The position numbers were made by a program, and so were the translations under genes. From the NCBI RefSeq assembly GCF_000955955.1, contig NZ_JYJG01000045.1, positions 1-64,000 on the forward strand: DNA of 64,000 nt, in the 5' to 3' direction. Positions 40,280-48,657 of the stretch are shown here, in pieces. The notes under the pieces were generated by a model, which was given only the letters and a program-made list of their open reading frames with translations, made no database searches and was not told the origin of the DNA. Every line of letters begins with the position of its first letter. Within the stretch, counting starts at the first letter, position 1. The stretch is from Lentzea aerocolonigenes (GTDB lineage: Bacteria; Actinomycetota; Actinomycetes; Mycobacteriales; Pseudonocardiaceae).

Positions 40280-41224
40280 ATGTCGGACGTCTTAGCGGGC
40301 CTGCTGAACGCGCCAGCGGCCGAGCTCTACCAACGGCTGCTGCGAGCAGGTCAGCTGCCCCTCACCGACGCCGAAGAGGTCGAGGAGCTGGTCGAGGCCG
40401 GGTTCGCCCGCAAGCGTTTCGTGGGCGAACCGGTGATCGTCCCGGTCGAACCGTCGCGCGCGGTCGACCAGGCGCTGATCACCGTGCAACGCCAGCTCCT
40501 CGACCAGCACCGCATGATCGTGCGCGCCCGCGAGCAAATGCAGGTGCTGCAGAAAGAATTCGTCGCCAATGCGGACCGGGACGACAGCGGCATCAGCGTC
40601 CACACGGATCCTGCCGAGATCGGCGCGCTGTCCGTCGAGCTGTGCCTGTCCGCCGAACGCGACTTCGCCAACCTGGAGACCGAGCACTACCGCAACCCGC
40701 CGGACGGCCGGTCCGCCAAGGTGCCGCCGGCCGCCGTGCTGGAACGCGGGGTCCAGTTCCGCAACATCTACTCCAGAGCGGTGCTGGACCTGCCGTTCGC
40801 GGGCGAGATGGTCCGGCGATGCGCGGAAGGCGGCTGGCAGCTCAGGGTTCTGCCCGAGCTGCCGATGAAGATGGTGCTCGTCGACGACCGCGCGGCGCTG
40901 CTGCCGTTGGACCGCACCGGTATGGAAGGTGCCGTGCTGGTCAGGGCTCCGGTCATCGTGGCGGCATTGCGCATGTACTTCGAGATGCTGTGGAACAACG
41001 CGCTTCCGTTGCACGACAACGGCGCGGTGAGCAAGTTCTCGGCCCATCAGCGCACGGTGCTTCGCCTGATGATCGGCGGGATGACCGACGCCGCGATCGC
41101 CCGTCACCTCGACGTGAGCGAACGGACGGTGCGGCGGCACATCTCCGCCGCACTCGACCTTTTGGGTGTGGACAACAGGATCACGGCTACGGCGATGATC
41201 GTCCGCGATGGCTGGCTCGACTAG
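40280..41224 (+). CDS. LuxR-type transcriptional regulator with TrmB-like start
   Basis: A 314-residue regulator. The N-terminal part is a winged-helix-like region (ELYQRLLRAGQLPLTDAEEV). A central sensor-like region follows (RRCAEGGWQLRVLPELPMKMV, then LVRAPVIVAALRMYFEMLW), and the C-terminus is a LuxR-type HTH (FSAHQRTVLRLMIGGMTDAA ... VSERTVRRHISAALDL). It is a clear paralogue of the frameshifted regulator at 11377-12341. No receiver domain is present. It lies convergent to a secreted lectin-like gene (3-4 base overlap of stops). Confidence 0.85.
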   Translation: MSDVLAGLLNAPAAELYQRLLRAGQLPLTDAEEVEELVEAGFARKRFVGEPVIVPVEPSRAVDQALITVQRQLLDQHRMIVRAREQMQVLQKEFVANADRDDSGISVHTDPAEIGALSVELCLSAERDFANLETEHYRNPPDGRSAKVPPAAVLERGVQFRNIYSRAVLDLPFAGEMVRRCAEGGWQLRVLPELPMKMVLVDDRAALLPLDRTGMEGAVLVRAPVIVAALRMYFEMLWNNALPLHDNGAVSKFSAHQRTVLRLMIGGMTDAAIARHLDVSERTVRRHISAALDLLGVDNRITATAMIVRDGWLD

Positions 41225-42075
41225 TTGACCGGCCCGTTGGGCCCGCCGCACTGCCACTCGACCGGCCCCGTGCCATGCCGCTGGTACCCGCCCGCGAAGA
41301 GGAGGACGTATCCGCCACCGGTCTCGTCGCCGGCCACCCAGGGGCGTTCGAGCTTCGCGCACGTGCCCGGCAGCAGCAGGACCAGCTTGCCTCCGTTCGA
41401 CGTGAGGGCGAAGGCCGAGTTGGGATACCTCTGCTCCAGGTCGAACGGCACGATCGCGCCGCGGTCCACTCCGTCCGGCACGGTGATGCGGAGCTTCGAC
41501 CTGGTGAAGTCGGGGCCCCAGACGTTCACGGTCCCCGAGTTGCCGATGAACCCGGCATAGGTGTGGCCGTACAGCACGCTTCCCTTGGGCAACACGGCCG
41601 TGGTGCTCGCCGCGCCCCACGTGTCCGCGCCGTCCTGCCAGCCGCTGTGCTCCCATCGGCGCACGGCACCGGAGGACTCGGTGCCGTAGATGACACCCGG
41701 CTCCGGAGACGTCAGCGAGGTGAACGCGCTCCAGTCGGTCTTGCGGCCGATCTGCTGCCACGACGTGAGATCGCTCGACCAGTACAGGCCGCTGCCCACC
41801 ACGCGGTAGTACACGCCGTCACCGTGCTCGTGGCCCGACCAGAAGGCCGTGGTCACCTCGTCCCAGCCGGAGCGGGCGACCACTCGGTCACCGGTCCAGC
41901 GCGACAGGCCGGTGCTCCGGTTCGCGTCGAGGCAGAAGGTGTGCTCGACCAGCGCGCCGTCCCCCGTGACCGCGTAGACCTGCCGCTCCCACAACGCACA
42001 CGGCTCATACGCCTCCGCCGGCGTGACGACCGTCAGGAGCATCACGAAGGCCAGCAGAACTTTCCGCAATCCCAT
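41221..42075 (-). CDS. Secreted tachylectin-like protein
   Basis: A 284-residue secreted protein. ATG at 42075 starts a Sec signal peptide (LRKVLLAFVMLLTVVTPAEA). The mature part consists of repeated W/G/D-rich blades such as HGDGVYYRVVGSGLYWSSD and EPGVIYGTESSGAVRRWEHSG, as in tachylectin-type beta-propellers that bind N-acetyl sugars. Four cysteines are present. No catalytic motif is seen. Convergent to the LuxR-type gene and divergent from a ricin-type lectin gene. A binding or toxin-accessory role is inference. Confidence 0.68.
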   Translation of the reverse strand: MGLRKVLLAFVMLLTVVTPAEAYEPCALWERQVYAVTGDGALVEHTFCLDANRSTGLSRWTGDRVVARSGWDEVTTAFWSGHEHGDGVYYRVVGSGLYWSSDLTSWQQIGRKTDWSAFTSLTSPEPGVIYGTESSGAVRRWEHSGWQDGADTWGAASTTAVLPKGSVLYGHTYAGFIGNSGTVNVWGPDFTRSKLRITVPDGVDRGAIVPFDLEQRYPNSAFALTSNGGKLVLLLPGTCAKLERPWVAGDETGGGYVLLFAGGYQRHGTGPVEWQCGGPNGPVN

Positions 42076-42153
42076 GGCCGCAGAACCTACTGAGAGATCG
42101 GGAAACGGGGAACGACCGGATCCGGACACTGTCCCAATCCGGCCATCTCCCCC

Positions 42154-42169
42154 TGGCCGGTACCGGCCA
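42154..42169. promoter_or_regulatory. 16-bp palindrome between divergent lectin genes
   Basis: TGGCCGGTACCGGCCA is a perfect 16-bp palindrome in the 179-bp spacer between the tachylectin-like and ricin-type genes. It lies 79 bases from one start and 86 bases from the other. It may be a shared operator. Confidence 0.45.
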
Positions 42170-42254
42170 TTGGCCGCCAGTTCCCCTTACCCGGCACCAA
42201 ATCCGTTGCCTAGCTTTGCCGCACACCACCCGAACCCAGTTGGGAGTACGACAA

Positions 42255-42776
42255 ATGCGCAGCAGAATCGTTCGGGGCATCGCCCTCGCCGCCGGCATGG
42301 CGATCGCGGCACTGGCGACGATCACCGCACCCGCCAGCGCCGCGCCCGGCGCGTTCTACGCCGAGGCGATCAACCGCAACAGCGGCAAGTGCGTGAACCT
42401 GGCGGGACAGTCCGGCGACAACGGTGCCTGGATCCAGCAGTACCGCTGCGACCACACGCCCGCGGCGAAGTTCCTGTTCCTGCAGAACCGCGACGGCTTC
42501 TACGAGATCTCGAACCAGAGCAGCCGCAAGTGCATCGACATCGAGTACGGCTGGGGCCACAACGGTGCCCGCACCCAGCAGTTCAACTGCAACGGCAGCC
42601 TGACCCAGCAGTGGTGGCTCGCCGATCTCGGCAACGGGTACTACAACTTCATCAACCGCAACAGCAACCTGTGCCTCGACGTGCCGTGGGCCAGCACGGA
42701 CGACCGCGTGATCCTCAACATCTGGCAGTGCGTGGCCGGGACGCCGGAGCAGCAGTTCCGCCTCAACATCGGCTGA
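42255..42776 (+). CDS. Secreted ricin-type beta-trefoil lectin protein
   Basis: A 173-residue secreted protein. ATG at 42255 follows GGGAG and begins a Sec signal peptide ending near ASAAP. The mature part is a ricin-type beta trefoil: NRNSGKCVNLAGQSGDNG, NQSSRKCIDIEYGWGHNG, and NRNSNLCLDVPWASTDD give three repeats, each with a QW-type motif (QQY, TQQFNC, EQQFRL). It has no catalytic domain. It probably binds galactose-containing or similar glycans. Confidence 0.9.
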   Translation: MRSRIVRGIALAAGMAIAALATITAPASAAPGAFYAEAINRNSGKCVNLAGQSGDNGAWIQQYRCDHTPAAKFLFLQNRDGFYEISNQSSRKCIDIEYGWGHNGARTQQFNCNGSLTQQWWLADLGNGYYNFINRNSNLCLDVPWASTDDRVILNIWQCVAGTPEQQFRLNIG

Positions 42777-42780
42777 AGCG

Positions 42781-43977
42781 CTAGGCCCAGGTGACGGGCA
42801 GGGCGTGCACGCCGTAGATGTTCATGTCCGTCTTGAGCTTCACCTCGCGGGCTTCCACCGCGAGGTGAAGGCTCGGGAACCGGCGCAGCAGCCCCTCGAA
42901 CCCGGCCCGCATCTCGATGCGCGCCAGCTGCTGCCCGAGGCACTGGTGGATGCCGTGCCCGAACGACAGGTGCCCGCGTGCGTTGCGGTGCACGTCCAGC
43001 TTGTCGGCGTCCTCGAACTTCGCGGAGTCGTGGTTGCCCGCCAGCAGCGACACGACCACCGTCGAACCCTCGCGGATCGTCTCCCCGAAGAACTCGATGT
43101 CCTCGGCGGCGTACCGGAAGAAGATGTCGCCGACCGCGAGGTAGCGCAACAACTCTTCAACGGCGTCCGGGATCAGCTCTGGCCGGTCCCGCAGCGCGGC
43201 CATCTGGTCAGGGTGCTCCAGCAGCGCGAAAGTGCCCAGCGCCAACATGTTCGCCGTCGTCTCATGACCGGCGAGCAGCAACAGGAACGAGATGCCGACC
43301 AGTTCCTCGATGCTGAGGTCCTCGTCGCGGGCGAGGTCGGACAGCAGGTCGTCGCCGGGCTCGGCGCGCTTCGCCGTGACCAGTTCGGCCAGGAACGTGT
43401 TCAGCGCGACCCAGACGGCCATCTTCTCCTCCAGGTCGATCTCCCTCTCCATGAACCTGGAGAAGTTGTGCTGGAAGGACTCGCGGTCGTCGTAGGGCAC
43501 ACCGAGCATCTCGCAGATCACCAGTGACGGCACCGGAAGCGCGAACGCCTGCACGAGGTCGACCGGCGGGGTGAGGCTCGCCAGCTCGTCCAGCTGCCGT
43601 TCGGTGATCTCGATGATGTGCTCTTCCAGAGCCTTCATCCGCCTGACCGTGAACGCTCCGGTGAGCTTGCGCCGCAACCGGGTGTGGTCCGGCGGGTCCA
43701 TGGCCAGGAACAGGCCGGGCACCTGCGGGGACGGCTCGGTCTGCTCCGGCATGCCGGGCACCGGGTACGGCACGTGCAGGATGCCGAGGTCCTGCCGTGA
43801 GCTGAACCTGGTGTCCGCTAAAGCCGCTCGCACCGCTTCGTAGCCGGTGATCAGCCAGCCCTCGTGGCCGTCGGGGAAGAGCATCGGGCTGACCGGACGC
43901 GACGACCGCAGCTCGGCGATCCGGGCGGGCGGGTCGAACGGGGTGACGTCGCGGTCCATGGGAAGTCCGTGCTGCAT
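42781..43977 (-). CDS. Cytochrome P450
   Basis: A 398-residue P450. The heme loop is FGHGIHQCLG with C346. The I-helix has AGHETT, and the K-helix has EELLR (E-x2-R). ATG at 43977 is preceded by AAAGGAG. It is a soluble actinomycete type, needing ferredoxin partners that are not encoded here. It is the last gene after the ABC exporter genes. The substrate is unknown; oxidation of an exported or sensed compound is possible. Confidence 0.93.
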   Translation of the reverse strand: MQHGLPMDRDVTPFDPPARIAELRSSRPVSPMLFPDGHEGWLITGYEAVRAALADTRFSSRQDLGILHVPYPVPGMPEQTEPSPQVPGLFLAMDPPDHTRLRRKLTGAFTVRRMKALEEHIIEITERQLDELASLTPPVDLVQAFALPVPSLVICEMLGVPYDDRESFQHNFSRFMEREIDLEEKMAVWVALNTFLAELVTAKRAEPGDDLLSDLARDEDLSIEELVGISFLLLLAGHETTANMLALGTFALLEHPDQMAALRDRPELIPDAVEELLRYLAVGDIFFRYAAEDIEFFGETIREGSTVVVSLLAGNHDSAKFEDADKLDVHRNARGHLSFGHGIHQCLGQQLARIEMRAGFEGLLRRFPSLHLAVEAREVKLKTDMNIYGVHALPVTWA

Positions 43978-44009
43978 GACAGTGTTCTCCTTTGGCTGGC
44001 CTGGCTGGT

Positions 44010-44792
44010 TCAGCGGGTGGATTCGCGGTTGAAGAGCTTCTTGGACCAGAGGTAGCCGCCGACGCCGATGACGACGCACCAGCCGAAGGCGATGTAGCCG
44101 CTGTTGCCGATCGGCGTGCCCATCAGCAGGCCGCGCAGGGCGTCGATGAACGGGGTGAACGGCTGGTACTCGGCGAACCAGCGCAGTGCGGCCGGCATGG
44201 AGTCGGTCGGCACGAAACCGTTGCCGAAGAACGGGAGCAGGATCAGCGGCAGACCGATGTTGCTCGATCCCTCGACGGTCTTGCTCGCGAGGCCCAGCGC
44301 CGCGGAGAACCAGATCAGCGCGAACGCCATCGCGATCAACAGGCCGGCCAGCGCGAGCCATTCGACGAAGTTCGCCTGCGGCCGGAAGCCGATCGCGACC
44401 GCGACACCGAACACGAACGTCATGGCCAGCACGGTCTGCACGAGGCTGCCGATCACGTGTCCGGTCAGGACGGACACGCGGGCGATCGCCATGGTGCGGA
44501 ACCTGTCGACGATGCCCTCGGTCATGTCCATCGCGATCGAGATCGACGTGCCCTGCACCGCCGCGGTGATCGCCATCAGGATGATCGTCGGCGTCACGTA
44601 GTTCAGGTACTCCGCCCGGCCGCCGGTCGGTCCGCCGATGCCGGCGCCGAGCGTGCCGCCGAAGACGTAGACGAACAGCAGCAGGAAGACGACCGGCATG
44701 ATCAGCAGCTGGAACGTCATCGACGGGTAGCGGATCATCCGCTTCAGGTTGCGGCGCACCATGGTCGCCGAGTCGGTCAGCACGTAGGTCAT
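44010..44792 (-). CDS. ABC-2 type exporter permease (DrrB-like)
   Basis: A 260-residue membrane permease with about six helices (LLIMPVVFLLLFVYVFGG, TPTIILMAITAAVQG, LPLILLPFFGNGFVPT). It resembles DrrB-type drug-resistance permeases. Start overlaps the ATPase stop (ATGA). It should export a lipophilic compound with the ATPase encoded upstream. Confidence 0.9.
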   Translation of the reverse strand: MTYVLTDSATMVRRNLKRMIRYPSMTFQLLIMPVVFLLLFVYVFGGTLGAGIGGPTGGRAEYLNYVTPTIILMAITAAVQGTSISIAMDMTEGIVDRFRTMAIARVSVLTGHVIGSLVQTVLAMTFVFGVAVAIGFRPQANFVEWLALAGLLIAMAFALIWFSAALGLASKTVEGSSNIGLPLILLPFFGNGFVPTDSMPAALRWFAEYQPFTPFIDALRGLLMGTPIGNSGYIAFGWCVVIGVGGYLWSKKLFNRESTR

Positions 44793-45715
44793 GGCTGGGT
44801 CACTTTCTCGGTCAGGGCGAGGAAGACGTCGTCGAGGTCGGGGGTGTGCGTGCTGAGCGAGTCGACCGGCACCGAGTGCTCGTCGAGCTGGTCGAGCAGT
44901 GCCTTGAGCGAGCTGACGCTGCCGTCGTTCGGCACGCGCAACGCGAGCGCCTCGCCGTCGCGGGAAGCGTTGTGCACCACCCGGGCTGCGGCTTCGAGGT
45001 GGCGGGGATCGTTGAACTGCAACAGGACGTGCCCACCGTGGATGCGGCGCTTGAGCTCGTCCGCGGTGCCCTCGGCGACGATCTTCCCGTTGTCCAGCAC
45101 GGCGATCCGGTCCGCGAGCTCGTCCGCCTCCTCGAGGTACTGGGTGGTGAGGAAGATCGTGATGCCGTCGGCGACGAGCCTGCGCACGATCTCCCACATG
45201 GCCCGGCGGCTGCGCGGGTCGAGACCGGTGGTCGGCTCGTCCAGGAAGATCACCTGCGGCGTACCGACCAGCGTCATCGCGAGGTCGAGCCGGCGCCGCA
45301 TGCCGCCCGAGTAGGTGGACGCCGACTTGTCCGCCGCGTCGACCAGGTCGAACTTCTCCAGCAGCTGCTCGACCTTGAGCTTTCCCACCGCGCGGCCGAG
45401 GTGGTGCAGGTCGGCCATCAGCTTCAGGTTCTCGCGGCCCGTCATCAGGTTGTCGACGGCGGAGAACTGGCCGGTGACCCCGATCGCGGCGCGGACGGCG
45501 TTGGGGTCACGGGCAACGTCATGTCCCGCAACGGAAGCGCTGCCGGAGTCCGCGCGGATCAGCGTGGAGAGGATCTTGACCATGGTGGTCTTGCCGGCGC
45601 CGTTCGCGCCGAGCAACGAGAAGACCGTGCCGCGCTGGACGTTCAGGTCGACGCCCTTCAGCACTTCGTTGTCACCGTAGGACCTGCGCAGGCCGGTGGC
45701 CGTGATCGCGTTCAT
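44789..45715 (-). CDS. ABC exporter ATPase (DrrA-like)
   Basis: A 308-residue ATPase. Walker A is GANGAGKTT, signature STYSGGMRRRLD, Walker B VIFLDEPTTGLD, and a C-terminal regulatory extension as in DrrA. ATG at 45715 follows GAGGGGAA. It pairs with the DrrB-like permease by a 4-nt overlap. It is 10 bases downstream of the DUF4097 gene, so it is probably in one operon. Confidence 0.92.
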   Translation of the reverse strand: MNAITATGLRRSYGDNEVLKGVDLNVQRGTVFSLLGANGAGKTTMVKILSTLIRADSGSASVAGHDVARDPNAVRAAIGVTGQFSAVDNLMTGRENLKLMADLHHLGRAVGKLKVEQLLEKFDLVDAADKSASTYSGGMRRRLDLAMTLVGTPQVIFLDEPTTGLDPRSRRAMWEIVRRLVADGITIFLTTQYLEEADELADRIAVLDNGKIVAEGTADELKRRIHGGHVLLQFNDPRHLEAAARVVHNASRDGEALALRVPNDGSVSSLKALLDQLDEHSVPVDSLSTHTPDLDDVFLALTEKVTQP

Positions 45716-45725
45716 GGAGTTCCCC

Positions 45726-46568
45726 TCAGGCACGGCGGACGGTGATGTCGCCGAAGGACGTGTGGGCGGTGACCTTGACGGTCTGCGCGGCGTTGCCGGG
45801 ACCGTCACTGCCCTCGAGCGTGTTGGTGACGCGGCCGAAGCTGGTCTTGGCGTCGATCCACGCGGCGGTGCCCTGCGCGATCCCGACCTCGACGCCGCCC
45901 ATCGCGGTGTTCAGCGAGACGGTGTCGCGGACGACCTCACCGATGCCGATCGACCCCATGGCGGTCTTGGCCTCCACGAGAGCACCGGCTCGTTCGACGT
46001 TGATGTCGCCGTTGGCCGAACGGGCCCGCAGTTCGCCTTCGACCGTGCCGACCTCGATGTGCCCGTTGGAGTTCTTGACGACCAGTGAGCCGTCGACCGT
46101 GCCGACGCGGATGTGGCCGCTGCCGGTCTTGACCTCGGCGTTGCCCTTGACCGCGCCGACGTGGACCACACCGGCACCGGTGTCCGCCTTCAGCGAGCCG
46201 GCCCGGTCGACGTGGATGTTGCCGGCGGACATGTCGACCTCGGTCACGCCGAGCACGCCGGTGGTGCGGGTGCTGCCGGCCGTCACGTCGGCGTCCACTT
46301 TGGACCCGGTGGGCACCTCGACCACGATGTCGACGGACCTGGTCCTCTTCGAGAAGTCGAAGGTCCGCTTCGGGCCGCGGATCATCAGCGTGCCGTCGGA
46401 GTAGTCGACTCGGGTCTTCTGCGCGGCCTCGATGTCCGAGGAGTCGGACGGGTCGGACGGGCGCACGTCGACCGTGGTGTCGGTGCGGTCACTCGCGACG
46501 ATCTGGACGTAGCCCGCGTAGACGTCGAGCAGTACGGAAATCGGTTCTGGCGTGTCGTAAGAAGGCAT
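45726..46568 (-). CDS. DUF4097 beta-strand repeat protein
   Basis: A 280-residue protein of short beta-strand repeats with regular V/D/G pattern (SGHIRVGTVDGSLVVKNSNG, HIEVGTVEGELRARSANG), as in DUF4097/adhesin-like right-handed helices. No signal peptide or membrane helix is seen, so it is probably cytoplasmic. ATG follows GAGGGGAC. In actinomycetes such genes often sit with ribbon-helix-helix regulators and DrrAB-type exporters, as here. A sensing role is inference. Confidence 0.82.
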   Translation of the reverse strand: MPSYDTPEPISVLLDVYAGYVQIVASDRTDTTVDVRPSDPSDSSDIEAAQKTRVDYSDGTLMIRGPKRTFDFSKRTRSVDIVVEVPTGSKVDADVTAGSTRTTGVLGVTEVDMSAGNIHVDRAGSLKADTGAGVVHVGAVKGNAEVKTGSGHIRVGTVDGSLVVKNSNGHIEVGTVEGELRARSANGDINVERAGALVEAKTAMGSIGIGEVVRDTVSLNTAMGGVEVGIAQGTAAWIDAKTSFGRVTNTLEGSDGPGNAAQTVKVTAHTSFGDITVRRA

Positions 46569-46637
46569 GGCTGTCCCCTCAGAAGGTGTCGCAGGAACGT
46601 CTCCGCAGCTCAGAGACGCGCGGAAGAACGGGTGTGG

Positions 46638-47159
46638 TTAGCGGACCCAGCCGACGAAACGCTGGGTGCCCGTGAGGCCCTCGATCAGCGTTTCGGGGCC
46701 GGACTCGCGCTTCGGCGCGAGCTGGGCCGAAGCGGCGCGCACGAGCCACGCGTTGACCGAGCGGCCCTCCTTGGCCGCCGCCTCGTCGATCGCGGCCTTG
46801 AGCGGCTCGGGCAGCCGGACGTTGATGCGCACGGTGGTGCCGTCCTCGAAGCCGGCCGCCACGTCCTCGGCGGGTGCCGCGACGGGCTCCGGCGCGACGG
46901 CGACCGGCTGCTCCGGCGTCCGGCGCGTCACGACGAACTTCGGGTCACGGCCCCGCAGCATCACCTGCACCGAGTCCGGCGCCAGGTCCGCGGTGATCTC
47001 GTCGGCGGCGGCGGACAGCGCTTCGAGCAGTGCCAGCCGGATCGCCGACTCCATCGTCACGGTCAACCGCTCGACCGTCGCACTCGCTTCGTCGCCGCCG
47101 GTTTCGACGGCGGTCAGCAGCTCGCGACCGAGGGAAGCCACATACGGGGTCAGATCCAT
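46638..47159 (-). CDS. Ribbon-helix-helix-containing regulator
   Basis: A 173-residue protein. The N-terminal 90 residues are helical (LTPYVASLGRELLTAVE). The C-terminal part has an Arc/HicB-type ribbon-helix-helix (TVRINVRLPEPLKAAIDEAA then GRSVNAWLVRAASAQL). ATG at 47159 was chosen; the frame is open to 47198. Array of TGGC words overlaps its start and upstream DNA, fitting autoregulation by an RHH protein. It probably controls the DUF4097-ABC-P450 genes downstream. Confidence 0.75.
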   Translation of the reverse strand: MDLTPYVASLGRELLTAVETGGDEASATVERLTVTMESAIRLALLEALSAAADEITADLAPDSVQVMLRGRDPKFVVTRRTPEQPVAVAPEPVAAPAEDVAAGFEDGTTVRINVRLPEPLKAAIDEAAAKEGRSVNAWLVRAASAQLAPKRESGPETLIEGLTGTQRFVGWVR

Positions 47160-47226
47160 GGCATCACTATGGCACACGGTGGCGCCACCAGCAAGCAATT
47201 CTGGCTCAGAATGGCATCACTTTGGC
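47159..47226. promoter_or_regulatory. Phased TGGC array (candidate RHH operator)
   Basis: TGGC occurs at 47159, 47170, 47180, 47202, 47212 and 47223, that is with spacings of 11, 10, 22, 10 and 11 bases, all on one face of the helix. Within this, two 20-base direct repeats (47158-47177 and 47211-47230) match at 18 positions. The array covers the start of the RHH gene and the 3' end of the nitroreductase gene. Confidence 0.65.
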
Positions 47227-47907
47227 TCACTGCAGGTCAGAGGCCTGCTCAAGGAACGTGACGGTCTCCTGGAGCGGCGCGCGGCCGGTGCGTGGCTCCG
47301 CTTTGGCGCCATCCTCGTACCCGATCGACAGGCCGCAGAAGAGCACGAGGTCATCAGGTGGCGCCACGGTCTCGGCCACCGCGCGGTGGAACTTCGCCCA
47401 CGCCATCTGAGGACAGCTGTGCAGGCCTTCCTCGCGCAGCAGCAGCATCACCGTCTGCAGGTACATGCCGGCGTCGGACCACTGCGGCGAGCCCATGCCG
47501 CGGTCGAGGTAGCAGAACAACACGACGGGCGCCCCGAAGGCGTCCCAGTTCGCCGAGGCCGCCCGTTGCCGCGCCTCCAGGTCACCGCGCTCGATGCCGA
47601 GAGCGCCGTACCGCTGTTGCCCGAAAGCTGACCGGCGCTCGGCGTACGGCGGCTTCAGCACCGGTGGGTACTGCTGGTACTCCGGGTCGTCCCACGCGTC
47701 GCCAGCGGCCAGCCGGTCCAGCGTGCGCTTCTTCAGCTCCGCCAACGATTGCCCGGTCACCACGTAGATGTGCCACGGCTGGATGTTCGAGCCGGAGGGC
47801 GCCCAGGCCGCGGCCGTCAGCATGTGTTCCAGCACCTCGCGCGGAACTTCCTGATCGGTGAACGCACGCACCGCCCGCCTGCTCGTGACGGCCTCGTAGA
47901 CGTCCAT
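47227..47907 (-). CDS. Nitroreductase family protein
   Basis: A 226-residue flavin enzyme of the nitroreductase fold: SRRAVRAFTDQEVPREVLEHML near the start, then AAWAPSGSNIQPWHIYVV with FMN-binding residues, and a C-terminal LVLFCGLSIGYED. ATG at 47907 follows GAGGGGATGGGG. It should reduce quinones, nitro compounds or related electrophiles using NAD(P)H. It is divergent from the azoreductase across a palindromic operator. Confidence 0.9.
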   Translation of the reverse strand: MDVYEAVTSRRAVRAFTDQEVPREVLEHMLTAAAWAPSGSNIQPWHIYVVTGQSLAELKKRTLDRLAAGDAWDDPEYQQYPPVLKPPYAERRSAFGQQRYGALGIERGDLEARQRAASANWDAFGAPVVLFCYLDRGMGSPQWSDAGMYLQTVMLLLREEGLHSCPQMAWAKFHRAVAETVAPPDDLVLFCGLSIGYEDGAKAEPRTGRAPLQETVTFLEQASDLQ

Positions 47908-47957
47908 CACAACCCCATCCCCTCACTTGACGCGCTCGTGTCGTTACGATTGAAATA

Positions 47958-47971
47958 GTATCGATCGATAC
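47958..47971. promoter_or_regulatory. GTATCGATCGATAC palindrome
   Basis: A perfect 14-bp palindrome lies between the divergent nitroreductase and azoreductase genes (33 bases before the azoreductase start). It is a good candidate operator for a TetR- or MarR-type regulator, possibly the MarR encoded at 48614-49081. Confidence 0.62.
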
Positions 47972-48003
47972 CGTTTCGAGCGATCCGAAGTAGGAGAGAA
48001 CAC

Positions 48004-48657
48004 ATGGCCACGTTGCTGCACATCGACTCCTCCGTGTTCCACGGTGAGGCGTCCGCGTCCCGCTCGGTCACCGCGGTCTTCCGCAGGACCTGGGAGGAAC
48101 AGCACCCGGACGGCACGGTGATCTACCGCGACCTCGCCGCCTCGCCGGTGCCGCACATCACCGCCGAGGGTTACGCGCGCAGGGACTCCGCCGCGTTCGC
48201 CTCGAGGCTCGAACTGATCGAGGAACTGGAGAGCGCGGACGCCCTGCTGATCGGTGCGCCGATGTACAACTACGCGATCCCGTCGACGCTGAAAGCCTGG
48301 CTGGACAACGTGATCCTGCTCGGCCGCACGTCAGGCGAAGCGCCGTCATGCCTTGGCAAACCAGCCACCGTCGTGGCCAGCCGGGGTGGTTCGTACGCGC
48401 CGGGCACGCCGCGCGAGGGGTTCGAGTTCGTGCGGAACTACCTGGAGGCCGTGCTGGGCGGCAGCCTCGGCCTGGAGGTCGGCTTCATCGTCCCGGAGCT
48501 CACGATGGCACCGCGCAACCCGGCGATGGCGGCGTTGGTCCCGCTCTACGAGGCGTCCCGCGAGCGCGCTGTGGCGGAAGCCGCCGTGCGGGCTGGGGAC
48601 TTCGACACAGACCCTAAGCGTCTTCTGAATGAGCGAGCTTGGTCAGCAACGCGGTGA
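48004..48657 (+). CDS. FMN-dependent NADH-azoreductase-like protein
   Basis: A 217-residue flavodoxin-fold oxidoreductase of the AzoR/NQO type. The start LLHIDSSVFHGEASASRSV holds the FMN phosphate. MYNYAIPSTLKAWLDNV is the family signature, and VVASRGGSYAPGTP is the second flavin loop. ATG follows AGGAGAG. It reduces quinones and azo compounds. The 3' end overlaps the convergent MarR gene by 44 bases. Confidence 0.9.
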   Translation: MATLLHIDSSVFHGEASASRSVTAVFRRTWEEQHPDGTVIYRDLAASPVPHITAEGYARRDSAAFASRLELIEELESADALLIGAPMYNYAIPSTLKAWLDNVILLGRTSGEAPSCLGKPATVVASRGGSYAPGTPREGFEFVRNYLEAVLGGSLGLEVGFIVPELTMAPRNPAMAALVPLYEASRERAVAEAAVRAGDFDTDPKRLLNERAWSATR

